In this document: positions 1 to 5,119 of the stretch, piece by piece
Position numbering within the stretch: the stretch's first letter is position 1
Layout of the letters: the number at the start of each line of letters is the position of its first letter
Assembly: GCA_009781575.1 (NCBI GenBank)
Contig: WQXW01000163.1
Coordinates: 1-5,119, forward strand
DNA: 5,119 nucleotides
Origin: Solirubrobacterales bacterium
Lineage (GTDB): Bacteria; Actinomycetota; Thermoleophilia; Solirubrobacterales; Solirubrobacteraceae
Reading direction: 5' to 3'
The notes under the pieces: model-generated
Told to the model about the DNA's origin: nothing
What the model saw: only the letters and a program-made list of their open reading frames with translations
Databases searched by the model: none
Translations under genes and position numbers: made by a program

Positions 1-1864
1 AGCTCGTCGTGATCCTGCCGGTCTGTTCGTCGAGGTCGACCGTGCCGACCAGCTTCAAGAAGACGCCTTCGCCTTCGGCGGCCACCAGCAGCTTTATGTG
101 CGGGGGCTCCGATTGCAGCACGTACACGTTGCCCTTCAGGTTTTTGGACAGAAGCGGCGTTTCGATTTCATCGCTGCCCACCTTGGAGGCGTTGGGGCAG
201 TGCGCGGGGCCGTTGTCTTCTTCGCCCCTGGCCCGTTCTGCCTGCGTGCTCAGGCCGTCTTCGGCGGGGCCGCAGGCGGCCAGGCCGGCGGCCTGGCCGG
301 GGTTGATCGCCACGCCTTCGGGCAGGGTCACCGTGGTGTTCTTGATATCGGCGGTCGAGAGGCCCGTGGGGTCGGTGAGGCTTTCCTGGGGCATCCTCAC
401 CTGCACCGACAGACCGGCTGGCGTGTCGGCATAGGAGGTGTCCGGCGCCACGCTCAGCTGCGGCCCGAAGCCCAGGTGTTCGCAGCCGGAGACCCCGATC
501 GGCGCACCCGCCGCATTGTGCAGGACCACGCTCGCGTTCTCGGAGGCGATCGAGGTGGCGTTCCAGCTGTCGACATGCATGCCCATGCTCAGCGGGCCTT
601 CACAGGCGGTGGGCATGGTCAACAGCGGCACCAGCGCCGCCCCACCCGCCGAAAAGCCACAGAAGTGAGTGGATTCCTGAGGGCCGATACCGCACCGTTG
701 CGGGTTGTGGACCGCTTCGGCCGGCACCCCCCACAACGTGAGCGTGTTGGAGGCGGGGTCAAAGCCGAGATCGTGCACGCGGCCGGTGATGCCGTAGTTG
801 CCGCCGCTGCGCACCACCGCTTCGATTATGATATTCACGCCGGCAGCGGTGAAACCGAACTCCGCCGGTACTCCGGGTGGTGGCACGAGATTGTAGACGC
901 CGATCCGCGGCGCAAACGTTGCGAACCCGCCTTCGCCTTCAGGACCGACACCGCCCCAGTCTATGCCGACCTGCGTGCTGGGTGGACAACCCCCTGTGAG
1001 CGCCGCAAGAAACTGCTGGCGTGTGCACTGCGGCGTGGCGTGCGGGTCGCCGATCACCCCCGGTGGCAACGCCAGCTGCACGTCACGTATGCTCCCGCCG
1101 GCCGTGCCGTTTGCGACCGCATTCAGATCAAAGCTGAACGTCGCCTCGTAAGGGTGCGTGCCCGCCTGCGTGTCGGGGGTGCCGTTCGCGTTGGCGAACC
1201 ACGCATGGAGACCGACGATCCCAAAGCCGGGCGTCGCCGACCCAAACGTCAGCGGGTCCGACGAGTCCGCCGCCGCCGGCGCCCCGCCGCCCGTGGCGGT
1301 CACGTGGTTGGGGGCCGTACCCGATGCGCTCTGCGACACCCGCACGTCGATCCCAAGCCGGCTGAGAAACCCGGGCCCGATCGGACGCAGCACCCCTTCA
1401 AAGCCAGGAACAGTCGTGCACGTCACGACCGTGGTGCCCGAGCAGCTCCACACACGCAACTCCTGGCCGCCGACGACGTGCTTGCCTTCCTGTTCCTCCC
1501 GTTCATGCACTTCTTCGTTCTGTTCGGACCCTTCGACATTCGCCGGCGTGGTGATCCCACCAAACCCTTCCAGCATGCCCGCCTTGGTCGCTTCCAGTCC
1601 CGCCGGCAACGTGTCGGTGACGGTCACAGGGCCGCTGGAGAAACCGGCGCCGGTGTTGAACAGCTCGACCTCGACCATGCCAGTGCCACCCGGCTTCAGA
1701 TCGGTGGGATACGAGCGCGAGGTGACTTCCCACCCCGGCGCCGGCGAGGATGCTCGCGCCGCAGTCGCCGCCAGGAGCGAGACGGCCAGCGCCGCCGCCG
1801 CCGACAGGGCGACCAGGTCGCCGAGGCGCGTCGGCCCGCTCCCCTTTGCAAGACGCATGTTCAT
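1..1864 (-). CDS. Exported DUF11-like multi-module beta-sandwich protein, 3'-truncated
   Basis: The frame is open for 621 codons from ATG at 1864 to the window edge, where the 3' end is missing. Residues 1-38 form a signal peptide (basic start, Ala/Leu core, likely cleavage after ARA38), so the product is probably exported. Residues about 50-90 look like a DUF11-type beta sandwich, ending in TVTDTLPAGL. A second module (about 215-366) has HAWFANANGTPDTQAG, DVQLALPPGVIGDP and CPPSTQVGI. A third (about 512-621) has TLPEGVAINP...C, CPNASKVG and GNVYVLQ. Ten cysteines (141, 149, 280, 293, 391, 402, 421, 461, 531, 556) could form disulfides outside the cell. Residues 113-128 are unusually charged and Glu-rich. 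The start overlaps the upstream stop as ATGA and has GGGAGG 6 bases before it; Met3 at 1858 is a weaker alternative. I recognise the modules as typical of Thermoleophilia secreted proteins, but no biochemical function is known to me. A structural or adhesive surface role is inference. Confidence 0.85.
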   Translation of the reverse strand, partial: MNMRLAKGSGPTRLGDLVALSAAAALAVSLLAATAARASSPAPGWEVTSRSYPTDLKPGGTGMVEVELFNTGAGFSSGPVTVTDTLPAGLEATKAGMLEGFGGITTPANVEGSEQNEEVHEREEQEGKHVVGGQELRVWSCSGTTVVTCTTVPGFEGVLRPIGPGFLSRLGIDVRVSQSASGTAPNHVTATGGGAPAAADSSDPLTFGSATPGFGIVGLHAWFANANGTPDTQAGTHPYEATFSFDLNAVANGTAGGSIRDVQLALPPGVIGDPHATPQCTRQQFLAALTGGCPPSTQVGIDWGGVGPEGEGGFATFAPRIGVYNLVPPPGVPAEFGFTAAGVNIIIEAVVRSGGNYGITGRVHDLGFDPASNTLTLWGVPAEAVHNPQRCGIGPQESTHFCGFSAGGAALVPLLTMPTACEGPLSMGMHVDSWNATSIASENASVVLHNAAGAPIGVSGCEHLGFGPQLSVAPDTSYADTPAGLSVQVRMPQESLTDPTGLSTADIKNTTVTLPEGVAINPGQAAGLAACGPAEDGLSTQAERARGEEDNGPAHCPNASKVGSDEIETPLLSKNLKGNVYVLQSEPPHIKLLVAAEGEGVFLKLVGTVDLDEQTGRITTS

Positions 1865-3876
1865 GACCGCCCTCCCTTTCCATGCGAGCGCCCACGGCCC
1901 CGCGCGCCTTCGCTCGACCTCGATTTCCCAGCTGATGTGCCGGCCCGCCGCGCGGACTTCTGCTTGCGGCGATGCCGCCGCCTGGGATGCTTCGGTGCGC
2001 CCGGCCGTTTGCTCGGCTTGTGGGCAACCGGCGCCGGCGTCTGCGCGACGGCGGGGAAATTTCCGACGCCGCCGAACGTCGCGCTGGAGGGAGTGGCAAA
2101 GATCGGCGGCGCCAGCGGTATCCCCTGACATCCGCTGCCGGTGCACTGCGGCGGCGCCGGCGGCACCGATCCATCGACCCGCGCATCGTAGAGCTCAAAC
2201 AGTTCGCCGCCGTCCTGTTCGACCAGTTTTGCGCGCGAGACGATGAACACGTTGTCGCCCTGTTCGTCGGTTTCGGCAAAATACGATTCCTCGGTGCTCT
2301 CGCCGCCTGAGAGCAGATACACGCAGCCGGCGCTCTGCCGGCAGCTGCCCGACCCATCCCGCTCCCACTCGTACACGTCGAGCACTTCACCATTGGTGTC
2401 CTGCGGCACCTGTGATTCAAAGCTGTCGAAGAACACGCGACTGCCGTTGGCGGAGATCCACCGCGTCTGGTAGACGTTCTCCTGGCTGGTCGCCGGCAGC
2501 GCCCCGTTCTGCGCGCCGGTGGGACCACACGACGCACAGAACAACTGGCCGGTTTCGGCGTCGTACACATCGATGTGGCCACCCACCACTCCTGTGTTTG
2601 TGGCGACGAACACGACGTTGTGACCGTCTGGCGTCACCTCGGCCTTGCCCACGAGGGGTGCCGGGATTTCCACGCTGGTGCCGTTGTGCCAGAGATCGAA
2701 CTTGCCGGTGCTCGTCACATAGTAGATGTATTCGCCGTTTTCGCTGGCTCCCACCACGCGCCGCACCGCGACGCCCGGCGTCAGGTCAACCGTGCCGGCG
2801 CCCTCGAGCTCGTACTCATACAGGTCGCCATCGATGAAGAACACCTTGGTCCCGTCGCTCGTCGCCGTCTGATATGTGCCCACCGGGCTGATTTCAACGG
2901 TCGTCGTGCCGTTCTCGCGCACGTAGATGCGACCGGTCTTCAGATCGGTCCAGAAGATCCGGGAGCCGTCCGCCGAGATCACCCGGCTGAAGGGTGCGCC
3001 GCCTCCGAACGTGGCGTTGGCGTGCGTGGTGCCGTCGGGCAGCACATTCACCAGGCGCAGCTGCCCGTCAACGGACTCGTAGAGATTGTTTTCCGATTCG
3101 TAATTACCGGCCGCCCCTCCTTCGGCCGCCGGCCTGCCTTCCGAAGCCCCCGTCAACACGTCGTTGGCGAGGAACAGCAGGTGCGAGGAGTCGGCCGACG
3201 CGCCCGCGAACACCAGCATGCGGTTGTTGTAGGCACGGTTCCCGTCGGTGCCGCCCCCAAAGCTTGGTCTGATGAACGGGCCGGCTGTGGCAAAGTTGCT
3301 CATCGAACGGTAGGGCGGCTTGGTGGTGAAGAAGGGCTGATATTCACCGCTGGTAGCGGCCGACTTGTACAAAACGTCATAATTTCCCGCGAATTCAGCC
3401 GTTTCACCAAAACCCGGCGCCACCGGCGACAACGGTTCGGTGGCATCGAAATAGACCGTCGAGAGATCACTCGAGAAGGCCTGGAACACTGCAGACGGAT
3501 GATTGAGCGGCGAGATGTTCACCTGCGTCCATCCGCCCCCCGCGGACCGTATCCCCAGATAGTCGTTCCCGCCCAGATCACCTGAGTTTTCGCTGCCTCC
3601 GGACGTGGGCCCGGCGACGTACGCTATACGGTCCCCATCGGCAGCTGCCTGAAATGGAAATTCCGTCTGGTCATTGGAGTAAGCGGCATTGGCCACAGAG
3701 TTTCCAAGCCCGCCCGGTTCGGATGGCTGGTAGACTTCGGCCCCTTCGTTCGCCTGCGGTGTAACCATTTCGTACACCCGCCCGTCGGGCAGCGCAACGG
3801 CTCCCGGCGCACACCACAGCAGCGCCGCGGCGACCGCGCCCAGCGAAATCGGCAGCGACCGGCGAACGGCTATCAT
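1861..3876 (-). CDS. Exported beta-propeller-like (WD40/TolB-type) protein with basic C-terminal tail
   Basis: The protein has 671 residues. Residues 1-28 are a signal peptide (MIAVRR, hydrophobic core, cleavage likely after GAVA28). The mature protein opens with LPDGRVYEMVTP, a motif I associate with secreted propeller proteins of Solirubrobacterales. Propeller-like repeats of the form D/N-G-x-x-V/I-x-F/Y recur near residues 79, 134, 227, 302, 340, 378, 416, 476 and 537, for example SADGSRIFWTD (301) and TPDGHNVVFVA (415). The six mature cysteines lie in three close pairs: C447/C450 in CASCGPTG, C512/C518 and C578/C583. A Pro/Ala linker follows, and residues about 620-671 are rich in Lys, Arg, Ser and Gly. 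Cys22 is preceded by Trp, so it is not a lipobox. The gene leads a two-gene operon and ends inside the start codon of the next gene. No catalytic residues are recognisable. A binding or scaffolding role at the surface is inference. Confidence 0.88.
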   Translation of the reverse strand: MIAVRRSLPISLGAVAAALLWCAPGAVALPDGRVYEMVTPQANEGAEVYQPSEPGGLGNSVANAAYSNDQTEFPFQAAADGDRIAYVAGPTSGGSENSGDLGGNDYLGIRSAGGGWTQVNISPLNHPSAVFQAFSSDLSTVYFDATEPLSPVAPGFGETAEFAGNYDVLYKSAATSGEYQPFFTTKPPYRSMSNFATAGPFIRPSFGGGTDGNRAYNNRMLVFAGASADSSHLLFLANDVLTGASEGRPAAEGGAAGNYESENNLYESVDGQLRLVNVLPDGTTHANATFGGGAPFSRVISADGSRIFWTDLKTGRIYVRENGTTTVEISPVGTYQTATSDGTKVFFIDGDLYEYELEGAGTVDLTPGVAVRRVVGASENGEYIYYVTSTGKFDLWHNGTSVEIPAPLVGKAEVTPDGHNVVFVATNTGVVGGHIDVYDAETGQLFCASCGPTGAQNGALPATSQENVYQTRWISANGSRVFFDSFESQVPQDTNGEVLDVYEWERDGSGSCRQSAGCVYLLSGGESTEESYFAETDEQGDNVFIVSRAKLVEQDGGELFELYDARVDGSVPPAPPQCTGSGCQGIPLAPPIFATPSSATFGGVGNFPAVAQTPAPVAHKPSKRPGAPKHPRRRHRRKQKSARRAGTSAGKSRSSEGARGRGRSHGKGGRS
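1871..1876 (-). promoter_or_regulatory. Shine-Dalgarno site of the DUF11-like gene
   Basis: The minus strand reads GGGAGG (AAAGGGAGG if extended) and ends 6 bases before the ATG at 1864. It lies within the last codons of the propeller gene. It favours the 1864 start over the in-frame Met3 at 1858 and, with the ATGA overlap, supports translational coupling. Confidence 0.75.
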
Positions 3877-3884
3877 CAGCTTGT

Positions 3885-3891
3885 CTCCTCC
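3885..3891 (-). promoter_or_regulatory. Shine-Dalgarno site of the propeller gene
   Basis: The minus strand reads GGAGGAG, 8 bases upstream of the ATG at 3876. This is a near-perfect anti-16S match at normal spacing. It fixes the start that also yields a complete signal peptide. Confidence 0.85.
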
Positions 3892-3897
3892 AGAGAA

Positions 3898-3913
3898 GAG
3901 GGGACGGCCCCTC
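3898..3913. repeat. Perfect inverted repeat in the propeller operon leader
   Basis: GAGGGG (3898-3903) and CCCCTC (3908-3913) are exact reverse complements separated by four bases (ACGG). The repeat lies between the possible -10 element (3915-3920) and the Shine-Dalgarno site (3885-3891). It could be an operator over the transcription start or a small 5' leader hairpin. The repeat is seen directly; its role is inferred. Confidence 0.45.
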
Positions 3914-3914
3914 G

Positions 3915-3920
3915 ATTACA
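3915..3920 (-). promoter_or_regulatory. Possible -10 element of the propeller operon
   Basis: The minus strand reads TGTAAT, one mismatch from TATAAT, about 40 bases upstream of the ATG at 3876. Transcription starting about 7 bases downstream would leave a leader of about 30 bases containing the Shine-Dalgarno site. No good -35 hexamer sits 16-18 bases upstream, so this is tentative. It could depend on an activator or an alternative sigma factor. Confidence 0.3.
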
Positions 3921-4086
3921 CGAGCGCACCGCGCCCACCCCCGATGCCCTCGAACCGGCACCGGATATCCCCGTGCGCTCGGGCGCCTCGCAGTTGCTCC
4001 GCCCCGGGTGCTCCGCGATCCATCGATGCCAGCCAGCGCTCATCGCGGCGATCATGACCCCCCGGGGCGCCGGCTTGCAATAGGTA

Positions 4087-4095
4087 CACAATGTG
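4087..4095. promoter_or_regulatory. Short dyad CACA-A-TGTG upstream of the padR-like gene (candidate operator)
   Basis: CACA and TGTG flank a single A, and the outer bases extend the symmetry partly (TACACA / TGTGAA). PadR-type regulators often bind short dyads, frequently ATGT/ACAT-like, in their own promoters. The position about 60 bases before the preferred start fits autoregulation. A dyad this short can arise by chance. Confidence 0.25.
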
Positions 4096-4152
4096 AAGGT
4101 TCTGGACGTGTTCCTATCGTCTTTGGCGCCGCCTGGAGCTAGGCTCATCGAC

Positions 4153-4767
4153 ATGAGCGATAGGCGGCCTGCCCAGTGGAGCGATGTGCCGGCGATGCGC
4201 TCGCCGATCGCCTGGGCGCTCTTGGGGCTGGTGATCGAACAGCCCAGCCACGGCTATGAGCTGCTGCACCGCTTCCGGCGCAACTACGGAGAGACGCTCG
4301 CGCTGAGCAATCCCAAGTACATCTACCGGCTGCTCGACACACTCCACGCGCACCAGCTGATCGAGGAGACCGAGCCCAGCCCCGACGAGCCCCCCGCGCG
4401 CAACCGGCTGCCCAAGCCGCGCTTCCGCGCCACCGAGCAGGGGGTGCACGCGTATTCGGAGGCGCTGCTCCTCCAGATGGAGGAGGGACGCCACCGCCAG
4501 CGCCTCTTCGCGCGCCAGCTGGCGATGCTCGAGCCCCAATCGGCGCTCGAAGTCATCGACCGTTACGAAGAGGAGTGCCTGGCCGACGCCGACGAATCAC
4601 CCGGGCCCGAGGGCGAGCGCGAGAGCGTGGCGCTCAGGCTGACCGCCCAGGAGGAGCAGCTGGCATTGGCGGCGAGGCTCTCCTGGGTGGAATACGCGCG
4701 GCGTGAGCTGGTCGAGCTGGTGGGGCATCGGGGCGTCGAGGCCAAAGAGACCAAATCGGGCGGGTAG
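4153..4767 (+). CDS. PadR-family winged-helix transcriptional regulator
   Basis: From the ATG at 4153 the protein has 204 residues, typical for the longer (vinculin-like) PadR group. Residues about 16-100 form the winged helix. They start with SPIAWALLGLVIEQPSHGYEL, in which HGYEL is the PadR hallmark, followed by YRLLDTLHAHQLIEE as recognition and dimer-facing helices and a Pro/Arg-rich wing (about 75-95). The C-terminal half (about 100-196) is helical and charged, as expected for the dimerisation domain, with an acidic Pro/Gly linker near 144-155. Three starts are possible. GTG 4093 lies within the dyad and has little ribosome site. ATG 4153 has GGAG/TAGG upstream. ATG 4195 begins immediately before the PadR domain. 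I prefer 4153, at moderate certainty. The next gene begins 2 bases after the stop, so the pair is probably an operon in which this repressor controls an ABC system. Its ligand cannot be read from the sequence. Confidence 0.88.
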   Translation: MSDRRPAQWSDVPAMRSPIAWALLGLVIEQPSHGYELLHRFRRNYGETLALSNPKYIYRLLDTLHAHQLIEETEPSPDEPPARNRLPKPRFRATEQGVHAYSEALLLQMEEGRHRQRLFARQLAMLEPQSALEVIDRYEEECLADADESPGPEGERESVALRLTAQEEQLALAARLSWVEYARRELVELVGHRGVEAKETKSGG

Positions 4768-4769
4768 CC

Positions 4770-5119
4770 GTGGCCCTGCTCGCGCTCGAGCACGTCGCCA
4801 AGCGCCACAGGCAGGGCTCGCCGGCGGAGGACCTGCGGGACGTCTGCCTCGAGCTGCACGAGCGCGAACTGATCGCGCTCTGGGGCCCGCGCGTCTCGGG
4901 GCGCTCCACGCTGTTGCGCATCGCCGCCGGCATCGAGGCGCCCGACTCCGGCGTGGTGCGCTTCCGCGGGCGCCAGCTGGCGGCCGGCGGCGGCGCGACC
5001 GCGCGTGGAATCGCCTACTGCCCGCCCCCCTCCCACCGCGCGGAGCCGCACGGCGTGATGCAGGCCCTGAGCTCGACCCAGGCGGCGCTCGGGGTGAGAC
5101 CTGCAGAGGCGCGGGCGCG
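4770..5119 (+). CDS. ABC transporter ATP-binding protein-like, degenerate nucleotide site, 3'-truncated
   Basis: GTG at 4770 opens a frame that runs to the window edge (116 codons; a complete domain would be about 220-250). The start is two bases after the padR stop, so translation is likely coupled; only a weak GGGCGGG precedes it. The fold order matches an ABC ATPase: strand LLALEHVAKR (3-12), strand DVCLELHERELIALWG (24-39), Walker A position G39-T47, then LLRIAAGIEAPDSGVVRFRG (48-67). The Walker A reads GPRVSGRST against the usual GxxGxGKST, so the lysine is Arg45 and the second glycine is Val42. At the Q-loop position IAYCPPPSH (81-89) the glutamine is not present. The signature motif, Walker B and H-loop lie beyond the window. 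The context suggests the first subunit of a PadR-controlled ABC system. Whether it hydrolyses ATP is doubtful. Confidence 0.78.
   Translation, partial: MALLALEHVAKRHRQGSPAEDLRDVCLELHERELIALWGPRVSGRSTLLRIAAGIEAPDSGVVRFRGRQLAAGGGATARGIAYCPPPSHRAEPHGVMQALSSTQAALGVRPAEARA

Larger units (their letters stand above)
3877..4152. promoter_or_regulatory. Divergent intergenic region between the secreted-protein operon and the padR-like gene
   Basis: These 276 bases separate two divergent transcription units, so promoters for both must lie here or just inside the flanking genes. The left part holds the propeller gene's Shine-Dalgarno site, an inverted repeat and a possible -10. The stretch from about 3925 to 4070 is GC-rich and shows no coding gene or clear motif that I can support. 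Near the right end are TTGCAA (4075-4080) and a small dyad (4087-4095), but no convincing plus-strand -10 at the correct distance. Confidence 0.6.

Noticed and set aside
277..299. A 10-bp perfect inverted repeat with a 3-base loop (arms 277-286 and 290-299)
   Set aside because: It lies inside the DUF11-like gene and encodes the NPGQAAGLAAC motif. Repeated Gly/Ala codons in GC-rich DNA explain it, and no T-run follows, so it is not a terminator.
98..2128. A 676-codon open frame on the plus strand, and another at 1158-2246
   Set aside because: Both are antisense to the two minus-strand genes, have Arg/Gly/Ala-rich translations with no domain motifs, and are explained by high GC at third codon positions of the true genes.
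1503..2582. A 359-codon minus-strand frame
   Set aside because: It is frame-shifted relative to the two exported proteins and overlaps both. Its translation is low in recognisable structure, whereas the chosen frames have signal peptides, ribosome sites and family motifs.
3811..3813. Cys22 of the propeller protein as a lipoprotein attachment site
   Set aside because: The residues before it are L-L-W. Tryptophan at -1 does not fit a lipobox, and a standard signal peptidase I site (AVA28) follows.
3876..4154. A 92-codon minus-strand frame in the intergenic region ending in TGATG over the propeller start
   Set aside because: The stop/start overlap is suggestive of coupling, but the translation has no hydrophobic core or domain. 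It spans the promoter-like elements and overlaps the PadR start region, and no ribosome site was identified for it.
4563..5051. A 162-codon minus-strand frame across the padR/ABC junction
   Set aside because: It is antisense to two well-supported plus-strand genes and has no recognisable motif.

Overview
This is a GC-rich window with very strong G/C preference at third codon positions, which produces long meaningless open frames antisense to the real genes. The two exported proteins carry sequence signatures that I associate with Thermoleophilia (Solirubrobacterales-type Actinomycetota). These are an LPDGRVYEMVTP motif directly after a signal peptide, a CASCGPTG motif in a propeller repeat, and LPPG/LPEG...NP...C modules in a DUF11-like protein. 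The assignment rests on recognising these motifs, not on a search.

Minus strand, 3876 down to 1: a two-gene operon. The first gene (3876-1861) encodes a 671-residue exported beta-propeller-like protein with a strongly basic C-terminal tail. Its stop overlaps the start of the second gene in an ATGA (1864-1861). The second gene runs off the left edge of the window and encodes at least 621 residues of an exported, modular, DUF11-like beta-sandwich protein. Both have good Shine-Dalgarno sites and signal peptides. The tight coupling suggests that the products are made together and may act together at the cell surface. Their molecular function is unknown.

Centre, 3877-4152: a divergent intergenic region. 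It holds the propeller gene's Shine-Dalgarno site, a possible -10 element, a perfect 6-bp inverted repeat with a 4-base loop, and a short CACA-A-TGTG dyad near the regulator.

Plus strand, 4153 to the right edge: a PadR-family regulator, followed 2 bases later by the 5' part of an ABC ATPase-like gene. The regulator probably controls the downstream transporter operon. The ATPase-like protein is odd: its Walker A lysine is replaced by arginine and the expected Q-loop glutamine is not visible.

No RNA genes, mobile elements, CRISPR arrays or convincing terminators were seen. The most notable items are the coupled pair of secreted proteins of unknown function and the degenerate ABC nucleotide-binding site.
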